The notes: generated from the letters alone by a model not told the origin. A stretch of DNA of 64,000 nt from Cryobacterium sp. PH31-AA6 (GCF_030063195.1 NZ_JASISS010000001.1:186001-250000), one strand, 5' to 3'; positions 18,824-27,786 are shown, counted from the first letter of the stretch. Numbers and translations: made by a program.

Positions 18824-19345
18824 TCAGGCGGAGTGGTCGACCCCGTGCAGCTGGTCCAGGATATGGTCGAGCACGTCCTCGAGCACGCCGAGGCCGTCGC
18901 GCACCCCGCCGGTCGACCCGGGCAGGTTGACGATCACCGTGCGGCCGCGGTGGATCCCCGCCCGGCCGCGGGACAGGATGGCCAGGGGCGTCGAGGCGGC
19001 GCCCCGACGGCGAAGCTCCTCCATCAGGCCGGGCAGCTCCCGGTCGAGCAGGGGTGCGGTCTGCTCCGGGGTATGGTCGTGCGCACTGACGCCCGTGCCG
19101 CCCGTGGTGATCACCAGGTCGCAACCCGCGTCGACGGCGGCCCGCAGGGCGTGCCCGACGGGGTCCCCATCCGGCACCACGTGGCGCCCGAGCACGGTCC
19201 AGCCGCGCTCGATCAACCAGGCCTCGATCAGGGGTCCGGTGCGGTCGGGGTAGATCCCCGCCGCCGCGCGCGTCGACGCGACAATGACCTGGGCGGTGCG
19301 CTCCGGGTGCGGGGCGCGGGTCGGGGCTGTCGCGGATGCGTTCAC
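18824..19345 (-). CDS. MogA/MoaB-family molybdopterin adenylyltransferase-like protein
   Basis: A protein of about 173 residues with the MoCF-binding fold. DLVITTGGTGVSAHDHTPEQ is the signature of MogA/MoaB proteins, and VIVNLPGSTGGVRDGL is the second conserved glycine-rich motif. The family binds molybdopterin and adenylates it before metal insertion. GTG at 19345 is preferred for AGGA 7 nt upstream; an in-frame GTG at 19366 would add seven residues. It lies between the hydroxylase operon and modABC. Confidence 0.85.
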   Translation of the reverse strand: MNASATAPTRAPHPERTAQVIVASTRAAAGIYPDRTGPLIEAWLIERGWTVLGRHVVPDGDPVGHALRAAVDAGCDLVITTGGTGVSAHDHTPEQTAPLLDRELPGLMEELRRRGAASTPLAILSRGRAGIHRGRTVIVNLPGSTGGVRDGLGVLEDVLDHILDQLHGVDHSA

Positions 19346-19437
19346 GCCTCCATCCTGCCCCACCACCCCAGGTCGGCCCCACCGCTGCCGCAGATCGGCG
19401 CCGCAAGGCTGGGTGAAACCGCGAATACGGTAATAAG

Positions 19438-19851
19438 ATGCGTTCCATGTCGCAGATACGGATCAAAGACGCCGCCGGGTTCCTTGGGGTGAGCGATGAC
19501 ACCGTGCGCCGTTGGATCGACAACGGCACCCTGACCGCATCCACCGACGACTCCGGGCGAATGGTCGTCGACGGCCTCGACCTGGCCAGGCTGGCGAGGG
19601 AGAACGCGCTCGCGCCGGCCGACCCGGCCGACACGGCGAGCTCGGCCCGAAACCGGTTCATCGGCCTGGTCACCAGCGTGCTGAGCGACCCGGTGATGTC
19701 CCAGGTCGAGCTGCAGTGCGGCCCGCACCGGGTCGTCTCCCTGATGAGCACGGAGGCCGTGCGCGAGCTCGGCCTCGTTCCCGGTTCCGTTGCCGTCGCC
19801 GTGGTCAAAGCCACCACCGTCATCGTCGAGACTCCCCGGGGTCACCCGTGA
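19438..19851 (+). CDS. Free-standing HTH-TOBE molybdate-binding protein
   Basis: A 137-residue protein with two parts. Residues 5-55 are an excisionase/MerR-like winged helix (IRIKDAAGFLGVSDDTVRRW). Residues 70-135 form one TOBE/Mop domain (ARNRFIGLVTSVLSDPVMSQ through VAVVKATTVIVETP), which binds molybdate in ModE and ModC. It precedes modA with a 4-bp GTGA overlap, and the ModC encoded downstream lacks its own TOBE domain. It is therefore a likely molybdate sensor for the operon, either as transcription factor or as regulator in trans. ATG 19447 is an alternative start. Confidence 0.82.
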   Translation: MRSMSQIRIKDAAGFLGVSDDTVRRWIDNGTLTASTDDSGRMVVDGLDLARLARENALAPADPADTASSARNRFIGLVTSVLSDPVMSQVELQCGPHRVVSLMSTEAVRELGLVPGSVAVAVVKATTVIVETPRGHP

Positions 19852-20657
19852 TCCGGCGCCACCGGCTGTCCGCCGCGCTCGTACTGGTCCTGGCCACCGG
19901 GCTCACCGCCGGCTGTGCCGGCCAGGCCGGCACCGCGGCGGCACCCGTCTCCTCGGGCTCGGCCGGGTCGTCCGGGTCGTCGCCGGAGACGCTCACTGTC
20001 TTCGCCGCGGCGTCCCTGGTCGGCACCTTCACCGCGCTGGCGGACCAGTTCGAGGCGGCCAACCCCGGGGTCACGGTGACGCTCAACTTCGCCGGTTCGG
20101 CCGACCTCGTCACCCAGATCACCGAGGGTGCACCGGCGGACGTCTTCGCGGCCGCGGACACGAAAAACATGGCCAGGCTCAGCGACGCCGGTCTCGTGGC
20201 CGGCACGCCGACCGTCTTCGCGACCAATACGCTCGAAATCGCGGTTCCGCCGAATAACCCGGCCGGCATCACCTCCTTCGCCGACCTGGCCCGCACCGGT
20301 GTCGCCGTCGTCGTCTGCGCCCCCCAGGTGCCCTGCGGCGCCGCGGCGGCGACGATCGAGGCGGCCACCGGTGTCACCCTCACCCCGGTCAGCGAGGAGA
20401 ACGCCGTCACCGACGTGCTCGGGAAGGTCTCCTCCCGGGAGGCGGATGCCGGGCTCGTCTACGTGACCGACGTCGCCGCGGCCGGCACGTCGGTACTCGG
20501 GATCCCGTTTCCCGAGGCGGACCGCGCCGTGAACAGCTACCCGATGGGGGTCGTCGCCGGCAGCCCGCATGCCGGGCTCGGGGCATCCTTCGCCCGGTTC
20601 GTCACCGGGCCGGCCGGCCGGGTTGTGCTGGAGGCGGCCGGTTTTGGCACTCCCTGA
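19848..20657 (+). CDS. modA: ModA, molybdate-binding lipoprotein
   Basis: A 269-residue periplasmic-type binding protein anchored as a lipoprotein: the GTG start overlaps the upstream TGA, and the lipobox LTAGC puts the lipidated cysteine at residue 23. [20 protein letters not shown] is the typical ModA N-terminus, [20 protein letters not shown] contains the first oxyanion-binding serine region, and [12 protein letters not shown] is the conserved C-lobe motif. It delivers molybdate or tungstate to ModBC, supplying the molybdoenzymes encoded nearby. Confidence 0.92.
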   Translation: MIRRHRLSAALVLVLATGLTAGCAGQAGTAAAPVSSGSAGSSGSSPETLTVFAAASLVGTFTALADQFEAANPGVTVTLNFAGSADLVTQITEGAPADVFAAADTKNMARLSDAGLVAGTPTVFATNTLEIAVPPNNPAGITSFADLARTGVAVVVCAPQVPCGAAAATIEAATGVTLTPVSEENAVTDVLGKVSSREADAGLVYVTDVAAAGTSVLGIPFPEADRAVNSYPMGVVAGSPHAGLGASFARFVTGPAGRVVLEAAGFGTP

Positions 20658-21480
20658 GCTGACCGGGCGGCCGGCGGCCCGCGGTTCCGCGCCGGCGGGT
20701 CCGGTCACGCTTGGGGTGCCCCGCTGGATCCTCGCCATTGCGGCCGTCGGCGCCCTCTTCATCGTGCTGCCGATCGTCGGCATGACGGGCCGGGTCGACT
20801 GGGCCCATTTCGGCAGTCTGGTCACGTCGCCCTCGGCGGTCACCGCGCTGCTGCTGAGCCTGCGCACCGCGGCCGCCAGCACCGTGCTCTGCCTGCTCCT
20901 CGGGGTGCCGATGGCCCTCGCGCTGGCCCGCAGCCGGTTTCCCGGGCAGCGACTCGTGCGCGCCGTGGTGCTGCTGCCCCTGGTCCTGCCGCCGGTCGTC
21001 GGCGGCATCGCCCTGCTGTCCACCTTCGGCCGCCGGGGCCTGCTCGGCCAGACCTTCGAGCTGCTCGGCGTGCAGATCGCGTTTTCCACCACGGCGGTGA
21101 TTCTGGCCCAGACCTTCGTCGCGCTGCCGTTCCTCGTGCTCAGCGTCGAGGCCACTCTCCGCGCGTTCGGCGCGCGGTACGAGGCCGTCGCGGCCACCCT
21201 CGGCGCCACCCCGAGTGTCGTGTTCTGGCGGGTGACCCTGCCGCTCGTGCTGCCCGGTCTCGTCTCCGGCGCGGTGCTCGCCTTCGCCCGTGCGCTCGGC
21301 GAATTCGGCGCTACGCTCACCTTCGCCGGAAGCCTCGAGGGTGTCACCCGCACCCTGCCGCTGGAGATCTACCTGCAACGGGAGACCGATCCGGATGCCG
21401 CGGTCGCGCTCGCGCTCGTGCTCGTCGCCGTGGCCGTGGTGGTCATGGTCACCGCCCATCGACCGAGGGGGCTGTCGTGA
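20644..21480 (+). CDS. modB: ModB, molybdate ABC transporter permease
   Basis: A permease of about 278 residues with five to six membrane spans (for example [55 protein letters not shown]). The EAA loop [15 protein letters not shown] contacts the ATPase. No ATG or GTG lies at the usual place; a TTG at 20644 with GGAGG 9-10 nt upstream is the best start and overlaps modA by 14 bp. A GTG at 20716 would shorten the protein by 24 residues. It forms the membrane channel with ModC. Confidence 0.88.
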   Translation: MALPELTGRPAARGSAPAGPVTLGVPRWILAIAAVGALFIVLPIVGMTGRVDWAHFGSLVTSPSAVTALLLSLRTAAASTVLCLLLGVPMALALARSRFPGQRLVRAVVLLPLVLPPVVGGIALLSTFGRRGLLGQTFELLGVQIAFSTTAVILAQTFVALPFLVLSVEATLRAFGARYEAVAATLGATPSVVFWRVTLPLVLPGLVSGAVLAFARALGEFGATLTFAGSLEGVTRTLPLEIYLQRETDPDAAVALALVLVAVAVVVMVTAHRPRGLS

Positions 21481-22211
21481 CCTTTGAGCTGTCGGCCGTG
21501 ATCGCCCGACGGGGACTAGACGTCTCCTTCACCGTCGCGCAGGGGGAGACCGTGGCCCTGCTCGGCTCGAACGGGGCAGGCAAATCCACCGTGGTCGAGA
21601 TCAGCGCCGGACTGCTCCGCCCCGACGCCGGACGGGCCGCGCTGGCCGGCCGTGTCCTCTACGACCTCGGAGAGGGCAGGCCCGCCGCCTGGTTGCCGCC
21701 GCACGCCCGCGGCACGGCTTTGCTCGCTCAGGAACCGCTGCTGTTCCCTCACCTCTCGGTGCGGGACAATGTGGCGTTCGGCCCGCGAAGCGCGGGGGCA
21801 TCCCGGGCCAGGTCCCGGGAGATCGCCGACGACTGGCTGGCCTCGGCCGAGGTCGCCGACCTCGCCGACCGCCGGCCGACCGCACTCTCCGGCGGACAGG
21901 CCCAGCGGGTGGCCGTGGCCAGGGCCCTCGCGGCGGACCCCCGGCTCCTGCTGCTCGACGAGCCGATGACCGCGCTGGACGTGGCAGCCGTACCGGCGCA
22001 GCGCCGGCTCCTGCACCGGGTGCTCGCCGGCCGCACGGTCATTCTCGTCACCCATGACCCGCTCGACGCCCTGGCCCTGGCCAGCCGGGTGATCGTGCTC
22101 GAGCGGGGCCGGATCGTAGAGGAGGGCCCGACGCGCACGGTCTTCGCGCATCCGCAGACCGCGTTCACCCGCGCCCTGACCTTCGGGCTCGATCTCTCGG
22201 CCGGGGCCTGA
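21477..22211 (+). CDS. modC: ModC, molybdate ABC transporter ATPase lacking the TOBE domain
   Basis: A 244-residue ABC ATPase. Walker A is [11 protein letters not shown], the Q-loop is [15 protein letters not shown], the signature is [15 protein letters not shown], Walker B is [12 protein letters not shown] and the H-loop is [13 protein letters not shown] 21477 overlaps the modB TGA. Usual ModC proteins are about 350 residues because they end in a molybdate-sensing TOBE domain; this one stops just after the nucleotide-binding domain. The HTH-TOBE protein upstream may supply the sensing part. Confidence 0.9.
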   Translation: MTFELSAVIARRGLDVSFTVAQGETVALLGSNGAGKSTVVEISAGLLRPDAGRAALAGRVLYDLGEGRPAAWLPPHARGTALLAQEPLLFPHLSVRDNVAFGPRSAGASRARSREIADDWLASAEVADLADRRPTALSGGQAQRVAVARALAADPRLLLLDEPMTALDVAAVPAQRRLLHRVLAGRTVILVTHDPLDALALASRVIVLERGRIVEEGPTRTVFAHPQTAFTRALTFGLDLSAGA

Positions 22212-22255
22212 CCGCCGCCCCCGTCGTCGCCACACAAAACTGAATCCCGCCCCCG

Positions 22256-22357
22256 CGTGTGGCTAACTCAGGAGAAAAGGATGCCGCCTGCCGGGCTCCC
22301 GTGTGAATCCGGGGGTGAGGCGGAACATCCGCGCGGATTTCCTGAGTTAGCCACACG
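22256..22357. repeat. 102-bp element with 18-bp perfect inverted ends
   Basis: CGTGTGGCTAACTCAGGA at 22256-22273 is repeated in exact inverse at 22340-22357, with 66 bp between containing no open frame. It lies between modC and sufS. The long spacer makes it unlike a simple terminator, and it resembles a small palindromic intergenic element. It may still act as a transcription end for modC. Confidence 0.6.
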
Positions 22358-22481
22358 GGGGCGGCGAGAACAGGGGCGGGGAGAACAGGGGCAGGATACT
22401 CGGCGCGGAGGCGCGGAGGCGCGGGGGACCGCGGGGCGTCACCGGGTGCGCTTTCCCCGTGCGAAGGAATACCCTTAACCC

Positions 22482-23798
22482 ATGACCCTCCCCGCACCTT
22501 CGTCCACCCGTGCGACCGCTCGCCCGTTGACGGACGAGGAGGTGGCCCGGATCCGCAACGACTTCCCCATCCTGGAAACCCGGGTGAACGGGCATCCGCT
22601 CAACTACCTGGACTCAGGCGCCACCTCCCAGAACCCGGTCAGCGTGATGGAAGCGGAGCAGGAGTTCTATGAACAGCGCAACTCCGCCGTGCACCGCGGC
22701 GCCCACACCCTCGCCTTCGGCGCAACGGAGGCATTCGAGGGCGCGAGGGCCACGGTTGCGGCCTTCGTCGGCGCCCGCGCCGACGAGATCGTCTGGACGT
22801 CCAACGCCACCGAGGCGATCAACCTGGTCACCTACTCCCTGTCGAACGCGTCCCTCGGCCTCGGCGGGCCGCAGGCGCGCCGGTTCGCGCTCGGCACCGG
22901 CGACGAGATCGTCGTCACCGAGATGGAGCACCACGCCAACCTGATCCCCTGGCAACAACTGGCATTGCGCACGGGCGCGACCCTGAAGTTCATTCCCGTC
23001 CTGGACGACGGCACCCTTGACCTGGCCGCCGCCGGCACGGTGATCGGAGCCCGCACCCGTGTGCTCGCGTTCACCCACGCCTCCAACGTCGTCGGCACGA
23101 TCAACCCGGTCGCCGAACTCGTCGCCCTGGCCCGCGCCGTCGGCGCGCTCGTGCTGCTCGACGCCTGCCAGTCGGTGCCGCACCTGCCCGTCGATCTGGC
23201 CGCGCTCGACGTGGACTTCGCCGTCTTCTCCGGGCACAAGATGCTCGGCCCGACCGGCATCGGGGTGCTCTACGGCAAGGCCGAGCTGCTGGCCGACCTG
23301 CCGCCATTCCTCACCGGCGGCTCGATGATCACGACCGTCGACATGCACACGGCCGAGTTCCTCGCCCCACCGCAGCGGTTCGAGGCCGGCACCCAGCGCA
23401 TCTCGCAGGCGATCGCCCTCGCCGCGGCGGTCGACTACCTCACCGAGACCGGAATGGGCCGGATCGAGGCCAGAGAGGCCGAACTCGGCCGCAGGCTCCT
23501 GATCGGTCTCAGCGACATCCCGGGGGTGCGGGTGCTCGGCCCCGGGCTCGAAGCGGAACGCATCGGCCTGGCCGGCTTCGACCTGGCCGGCGTGCACGCC
23601 CACGATGTCGGGCAATACCTCGACGAGGCCGGCATTGCCGTGCGGGTCGGTCACCACTGCGCCCAGCCGTTGCACCGGCGGCTCGGCGTGACCGCGTCCA
23701 CCCGCGCCAGCACCTACCTCTACACGACCACCGACGAGGTGGATCATTTCCTGGCAACCCTGCGCGAGGTTGCGCCGTTCTTCGGAGTCCGCTCATGA
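22482..23798 (+). CDS. sufS: SufS, cysteine desulfurase
   Basis: A 438-residue class V aminotransferase-fold enzyme. The PLP-binding lysine is K253 in FSGHKMLGPTG; the sulfur-carrying cysteine is C393 in VRVGHHCAQPLH, the SufS-type active site loop. The N-terminus has the usual DFPILETRVNGHPLNYLDSG. It converts cysteine to alanine and passes the persulfide to SufU encoded just downstream. Group II length and motif separate it from IscS/NifS. The sufBCD genes are not in the window. Confidence 0.94.
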   Translation: MTLPAPSSTRATARPLTDEEVARIRNDFPILETRVNGHPLNYLDSGATSQNPVSVMEAEQEFYEQRNSAVHRGAHTLAFGATEAFEGARATVAAFVGARADEIVWTSNATEAINLVTYSLSNASLGLGGPQARRFALGTGDEIVVTEMEHHANLIPWQQLALRTGATLKFIPVLDDGTLDLAAAGTVIGARTRVLAFTHASNVVGTINPVAELVALARAVGALVLLDACQSVPHLPVDLAALDVDFAVFSGHKMLGPTGIGVLYGKAELLADLPPFLTGGSMITTVDMHTAEFLAPPQRFEAGTQRISQAIALAAAVDYLTETGMGRIEAREAELGRRLLIGLSDIPGVRVLGPGLEAERIGLAGFDLAGVHAHDVGQYLDEAGIAVRVGHHCAQPLHRRLGVTASTRASTYLYTTTDEVDHFLATLREVAPFFGVRS

Positions 23799-24298
23799 CC
23801 AGCACCGCCCTGCAGCAGCTCTACCAGCAGATCATCCTCGACCACGCCAAGGCGCGGCACGGCTCATCCGCCGGGCCGTTGGCAGCGTTGCCGGATGCCC
23901 CGCTGCCTGACCCGGCATCGGGCGAGTTGCGGCTCGCGGAGTCCCACCAGATCAACACCACCTGCGGCGACGATGTGACGGTGCGGGTCGGCGTGCGCGG
24001 CGACGGCACCGCCGCCGTGATCGAGGAGTTCGCCTGGCGCGGCGACGGCTGCTCCATCTCGATGGCTTCCGCATCCGTGCTGCACGACACCGTGCGGGGC
24101 GTGACTGTCGTCGAGGCCAGGGCGATGCTAGACACCTATCGGGAGATGTTGCGCTCGCGCGGCACGATCGAACCCGACGAGGAGATCCTCGGCGACGCCG
24201 CGGCCTTCTCCGGGGTCTCCCGTTACCCCGCCAGGGTCAAGTGCGCCATGCTCGCCTGGGTCGCCTTCGAGGCCGCCCTGCTGCCCGTCGTCGACTGA
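23795..24298 (+). CDS. sufU: SufU, sulfur-transfer/iron-sulfur assembly protein
   Basis: A 167-residue SufU protein. Three conserved cysteines are visible in TTCGDDVTV, GDGCSISMAS and RVKCAMLAW, with the GDD aspartate; in known SufU these hold the zinc needed to accept persulfide from SufS. The 18-20 residue insertion between the second and third cysteines separates SufU from IscU. ATG overlaps the sufS stop by 4 bp, so they are one transcription unit. Confidence 0.93.
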   Translation: MTSTALQQLYQQIILDHAKARHGSSAGPLAALPDAPLPDPASGELRLAESHQINTTCGDDVTVRVGVRGDGTAAVIEEFAWRGDGCSISMASASVLHDTVRGVTVVEARAMLDTYREMLRSRGTIEPDEEILGDAAAFSGVSRYPARVKCAMLAWVAFEAALLPVVD

Positions 24299-24333
24299 CC
24301 CGCGCCGGTCGGGCCCCGCTGGTCAGGCCTGCC

Positions 24334-24454
24334 GGTGGTCGAGCCGCCCGGTGGTCGAGCCTGCCGAGACCATGTCGACCCACCGGTGGTCGAGCCTGCC
24401 GAGACCATGCCGACCCGCCGGTGGTCGAGCCTGCCGAGACCATGCCGACCCGAG
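24334..24454 (+). repeat. Tandem array 1: 35-bp units with GGTGGTCGAGC core
   Basis: GGTGGTCGAGC begins at 24334, 24350, 24385 and 24420; the last three are spaced by exactly 35 bp and each continues CTGCCGAGACCATG. The array fills the gap between the convergent sufU and BadF-type kinase genes. It belongs to the same family as the arrays at 25541, 27663, 27838 and 36066. Confidence 0.85.
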
Positions 24455-24457
24455 CGT

Positions 24458-25402
24458 TCACTCGCCTTCGGCGACCCCGACGGAGACCGCAACCCGGTCG
24501 CGAAGGGCGCTGCGGGCCGACAGCACGGGCAGCAGGGCGGCACCCTCCAGCGAGCTCGCCTGCGGCGGGCGGATGTCGATGGCCGGCCACAACGCGCGCA
24601 GCCCCTGCTCAAACGGCACGTTGATCTCCTCAGCGCGCAGCACCCCGCCGAGGCCGCAGACGACCGGCGCGGGCCCGGAGCCCTCGCCGACGCCATGCAG
24701 CCCCGCCGCGACCGAGAGCACGAGTTCGGCGGCCGCCGCGGCGCAGATGCCGGCGGCGACGGCATCCGTCGGGGCCAGCGCGGTGACATGCCGGGAGTAC
24801 CCGGCGATGCGGCTAACCCGGCCCGGATCGCCCTGCAGCTCGAGATAGGCGGTCTCGAGGTTCGGGAAATCCGCGCGCACCGCGTCGGTCAGCGCCGAGT
24901 GTGGACCGCGCCCGTCGTAGTCGCGCATCGCGGCGTCGAGGCCGGCGCGGCCGATCCAATAGCCGCTGCCGGCATCCCCGATCAGGTTGCCCCAGCCGTC
25001 GATCCGGCGGACCGCCGCCTCGCCGACGGCGAGGGTGACCACCCCGGTGCCGACCGCGATCACGGCGCCCAGGCTGTCGCCGAGCGCGCCGAGGTAGGAG
25101 GTGACCGAGTCGTGGGCGAGACGGACCTCGCGCACGCCGAGGGCGTCCGTGGCCGCGCGCAGCTCGTCGGCGTCGGCCGGCGAGTAGGTGAAACCGGAGA
25201 TCCCCGCGCTGACGGTATGGATCGCCATCCCGGATGACCCCGCCACCCGGGCCACCACGTCGACCAGCTGGGGGATCAGGTCCGTGTCGGTCAGGATCCC
25301 GTCGAACCCGAAGGTCTCATCGGCCGTGTCCCCGCCACGGAGCAGTGCCCGGATGCCCGTCTGGCCGGCATCGATGGAGAGGGAGCGGTGATGGTCAGTC
25401 AT
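24458..25402 (-). CDS. BadF/BadG/BcrA/BcrD-type ATPase, probable N-acetylglucosamine kinase-like
   Basis: A 314-residue ASKHA-fold protein. SIDAGQTGIRALL is the phosphate-1 loop, LAHDSVTSYLGALGD and AVIAVGTGVVTLAV form the connecting and phosphate-2 regions, and GWGNLIGDAGSGYWIGRAGL is typical of the GlcNAc-kinase branch of the BadF family. It probably phosphorylates an amino sugar or related substrate in the cytoplasm. It stands alone between two repeat arrays, so context does not refine the substrate. Confidence 0.82.
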   Translation of the reverse strand: MTDHHRSLSIDAGQTGIRALLRGGDTADETFGFDGILTDTDLIPQLVDVVARVAGSSGMAIHTVSAGISGFTYSPADADELRAATDALGVREVRLAHDSVTSYLGALGDSLGAVIAVGTGVVTLAVGEAAVRRIDGWGNLIGDAGSGYWIGRAGLDAAMRDYDGRGPHSALTDAVRADFPNLETAYLELQGDPGRVSRIAGYSRHVTALAPTDAVAAGICAAAAAELVLSVAAGLHGVGEGSGPAPVVCGLGGVLRAEEINVPFEQGLRALWPAIDIRPPQASSLEGAALLPVLSARSALRDRVAVSVGVAEGE

Positions 25403-25438
25403 GGTCGGTCAGTCCTTGCGGGGCGCGGTTACGCTGGG

Positions 25439-25681
25439 TCAGGAACGCCCCGGCGGGTTGCCGAAGGCGCAGTAGTTGTCGATACAGGATGCCTCGCCGG
25501 CGGCGAACATGTCCTCGTAGTATCGCAGCTGCTCCCCTCCGGTGGTCGACCTGCCGGTGCTCGACCTGCCGGTGGTCGACCTGCCGGTGGTCGACCTGCC
25601 GGTGGTCGACCTGCCGGTGGTCGAGCCGCCGGTGGTCGAGCCTGTCGAGACCCCGCCGGGCGCTGTGTCTCGGCCCAGCAC
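25439..25681 (-). CDS. Unrecognised small ORF reading through a repeat array, downstream of the cytochrome genes
   Basis: I do not recognise this frame. It can start at GTG 25681, just inside the end of the upstream gene. Its middle is the translated repeat array (TTGRS units) and its last 31 residues (EQLRYYEDMFAAGEASCIDN and on) use strongly G/C-biased third codon positions as a real gene would, with two cysteines (C-x4-C). The end may be a true coding segment into which the array expanded, or the remnant of a longer gene. Initiation is unsupported by a good ribosome site. Confidence 0.4.
   Translation of the reverse strand: MLGRDTAPGGVSTGSTTGGSTTGRSTTGRSTTGRSTTGRSSTGRSTTGGEQLRYYEDMFAAGEASCIDNYCAFGNPPGRS
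25541..25652 (-). repeat. Tandem array 2: seven 15-bp units
   Basis: GGTGGTCGAC/G recurs at 25541, 25556, 25571, 25586, 25601, 25616 and 25631, period 15 bp (one unit has GGTGCTCGAC), and the array ends with CCTGTCGAGACC. Because 15 is a multiple of three it is read without frameshift in the minus-strand frame as repeated TTGRS. Confidence 0.88.
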
Positions 25682-25692
25682 CCGCTCGGCGA

Positions 25693-26652
25693 TCAGCGCC
25701 TGCGGTAATAGTCCCGCCAGATCAGCCGGTGCACCGGGATCCAGCGCGGGATGTCCCGGAGTCCGGGGATGAACGGCGCCAGGGTCAGCGCAACGCTGAG
25801 GAGCAGCATCAGGAGCACCACCAGCAGGTCGGCGTTCGGCGCCGAGGCGAACGGCTCCACCTGGTACCAGAACGAGAACAGCCACAGCCAGGACTGGCCC
25901 GGGGTGTTCCCGGTTTCGTTCATCATGCCCCACTGGTCCCCGGTGAGATGCTGGGCGGTGGCCAGGTCGCCGAAGTACGCTCCGTCGCCGAGGAACAGGG
26001 TGCCCAGGGTGTAATCGAAGTTGTAGAAGTCGCCCTTCGCCGCGAGCACGCCGTCTAGCGCTCCCTGCTTCGCCATGGTGAGCAGCGAGTCCGTCAGCAC
26101 GGGGACGGGGCCGTATGCGCCTGCGTCGGCCGCCACGTTGGCCGGGTCGTTGTCGGTGGCCTTGGCGAGGGCATCCGAGTAGGCGGTGCTCCAGCCGGTG
26201 CGCTGGGCGTCGCTCGCCTTCACCCAGTCGGCCAGCTCGGGTGGCGGAGCGTTGAGCGTGCTGAGCGGGTCGATCACGAGGTCGTTGGCCGTGTCGATCG
26301 GGAGTTGCACGCCGGAGAGGCTTTGCAGGTCGAGGGGGCCGAGGGTCTGGGTCGCGTCAGGCGTGTTGTTGTACGGCGGCCCGTAGCCGGCGGTTTCGCT
26401 GCTGCCTGCGAGCTCGGCCGTGGCGGTGGCGACGAAGTCGGCCGGGGCGGCGTTCGCCCAGGACTTCAGGGTGACGCTTGCCTCGTCGGGGGAGCCGAAG
26501 ATCGCGGAGAGTCCAAGAGTGAGGATGCCCATCACGACCAGGGCGACGGTGAGCTCCTTGAACAGGTCGTATTCGCGCACCGTGCCGCGCCAGGGGCGGC
26601 GGGCAAGCCCGTCCTTGTCCGCGCGGGTCGCGCGCAATCTCGGGTTGTTCAT
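25693..26652 (-). CDS. Membrane protein of the cytochrome b cluster (C-terminal partner)
   Basis: A 319-residue protein whose ATG overlaps the stop of the cytochrome b gene. One membrane span lies near the N-terminus (ELTVALVVMGILTLGLSAIF), a long extracytoplasmic domain follows (about residues 55-250), and a second span is near the C-terminus (LLVVLLMLLLSVALTLAPFI) ending in a basic tail. No heme ligands or named motifs are evident. By position it is a subunit of the quinol-oxidising complex formed with the cytochrome b encoded upstream; the role is inferred from context. Confidence 0.7.
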   Translation of the reverse strand: MNNPRLRATRADKDGLARRPWRGTVREYDLFKELTVALVVMGILTLGLSAIFGSPDEASVTLKSWANAAPADFVATATAELAGSSETAGYGPPYNNTPDATQTLGPLDLQSLSGVQLPIDTANDLVIDPLSTLNAPPPELADWVKASDAQRTGWSTAYSDALAKATDNDPANVAADAGAYGPVPVLTDSLLTMAKQGALDGVLAAKGDFYNFDYTLGTLFLGDGAYFGDLATAQHLTGDQWGMMNETGNTPGQSWLWLFSFWYQVEPFASAPNADLLVVLLMLLLSVALTLAPFIPGLRDIPRWIPVHRLIWRDYYRRR

Positions 26653-27350
26653 CGTCCGGCCTCCTCGGAGTCGGGGCGCACGCCGGTTTGGAGTTGGGCG
26701 TCGCTCTCGGCGGCCTCGAGCGGGGGAACAACGCCGTGCATCCGCACGAGGAGGACGTGCAGGGCGACGACGGCGCCGACGGCCAGGGGCAGGAGGATGA
26801 TGTGGAACATGAAGATCTGACCGAGGTTGGCCACGTTGAACCAGGCGCCGATGCCGGCGGAGTTCAACGCGTCCTTGCCCTCGAAGGCGATCCACTGCGA
26901 GTCGAAGTTGGTCTGCAGCAGGTAGCCGGTGAACGCCGTCACGATGGAAACCAGGAACGCTCCCATCCCCGTGATCCAGGTCAGCGTCCGCCCACCCCGC
27001 CAGGCGGCCATCCAGTACTTTCCCCACAGGTGCACGACCATGGTCATGAAGAAGAGCTCGACGCTCCACAGGTGCACGCTGTTCACGAAATGGCCGAGAT
27101 CCGAAAGGTGGTACCAGGCCGGGCCGTTCAGGCCGAGAATCACTCCGGACGCGAGGATGAAGACGAGGGAGACGATCGCTCCCATGCCGAACACGTAGAT
27201 CCAGGATGCGACATAGCTCGGCTGGTCCTCGGGGAGCAGCTTGTCGGCGGGCAATCGCCGCAGCAGCGCGCCCCTGGCCTTGCCGGTCCAGGTGTGGTAC
27301 TCGTCTTCCTCCGGCGCGTGTTCGCGCGGCGGGTTCTCGCGGAGGCTCAT
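26649..27350 (-). CDS. Cytochrome b N-terminal domain protein (diheme)
   Basis: A 233-residue cytochrome b/b6-type protein. Four heme-ligating histidines are in place: SVHLW and VVHLW in one span (14 residues apart), and FHIIL and ALHVL in another (15 residues apart). Four to five spans are visible, with GYLLQTNFDSQW after the third. ATG at 27350 follows GGAG-like sequence in the upstream gene end. It should carry two b hemes and oxidise menaquinol; no Rieske protein or cytochrome c is encoded beside it, so this is not a standard bc1 operon. Followed with 4-bp overlap by the membrane partner gene. Confidence 0.85.
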   Translation of the reverse strand: MSLRENPPREHAPEEDEYHTWTGKARGALLRRLPADKLLPEDQPSYVASWIYVFGMGAIVSLVFILASGVILGLNGPAWYHLSDLGHFVNSVHLWSVELFFMTMVVHLWGKYWMAAWRGGRTLTWITGMGAFLVSIVTAFTGYLLQTNFDSQWIAFEGKDALNSAGIGAWFNVANLGQIFMFHIILLPLAVGAVVALHVLLVRMHGVVPPLEAAESDAQLQTGVRPDSEEAGR

Positions 27351-27514
27351 TTGCGTTTCCGACCACTCGGGAACGGCAGGAAGAGGGCCAGGACGAAGAG
27401 CAGGATCATCACGAGGATGACGATCAGGTTGCCCAGCTGGATCTGGAAGGCACCCCAGCCGAGGTAGATCCCCGGACTGTCGAGACTGGCGAAAATGCTG
27501 ACTAAATCGTGCAT
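27347..27514 (-). CDS. Small single-span membrane protein leading the cytochrome b operon
   Basis: A 55-residue protein with one hydrophobic segment (LIVILVMILLFVLALFLPF) and a basic tail SGRKRK, positive side likely inside. ATG 27514 is chosen for GGAG 6 nt upstream; ATG 27526 is possible. The end overlaps the cytochrome b start by 4 bp. Likely a minor subunit of the same complex; not recognised as a named family. Confidence 0.65.
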   Translation of the reverse strand: MHDLVSIFASLDSPGIYLGWGAFQIQLGNLIVILVMILLFVLALFLPFPSGRKRK

Positions 27515-27662
27515 GAGCAGCTCCATTACCTGAACGACCTGTGCCGGTGAACAGGTGTTCAACGGCTGGTGGTCCTATACCCGCAACGGTATTCCCGAAG
27601 GGCGGATCGGCTGCCATGATTGGCCCGGAAACTCTCTGAGACTATGCACAGGTAGAGCGTCA

Positions 27663-27786
27663 CGCGGTCGAGCGACCGCGGTGGTCGAGCGACCGCGGTG
27701 GTCGAGCGACCGCGGTGGTCGAGCTACCGCGGTGGTCGAGCTACCGCGGTGGTCGAGCTACCGCGGTGGTCGAGCCTGTCGAGACC
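27663..27786 (+). repeat. Tandem array 3: 17-bp units
   Basis: GGTGGTCGAGC units at period 17 bp (27680, 27697, 27714, 27731, 27748, 27765), with linkers GACCGC then TACCGC, the array ending GAGCCTGTCGAGACCC. The 27515-27912 gap otherwise holds no gene. Confidence 0.88.

Noticed and set aside
22256..22357. Riboswitch before sufS
   Set aside because: The long inverted repeat with a 66-bp middle and no conserved aptamer-like motif does not fit a known riboswitch; kept as a palindromic element.
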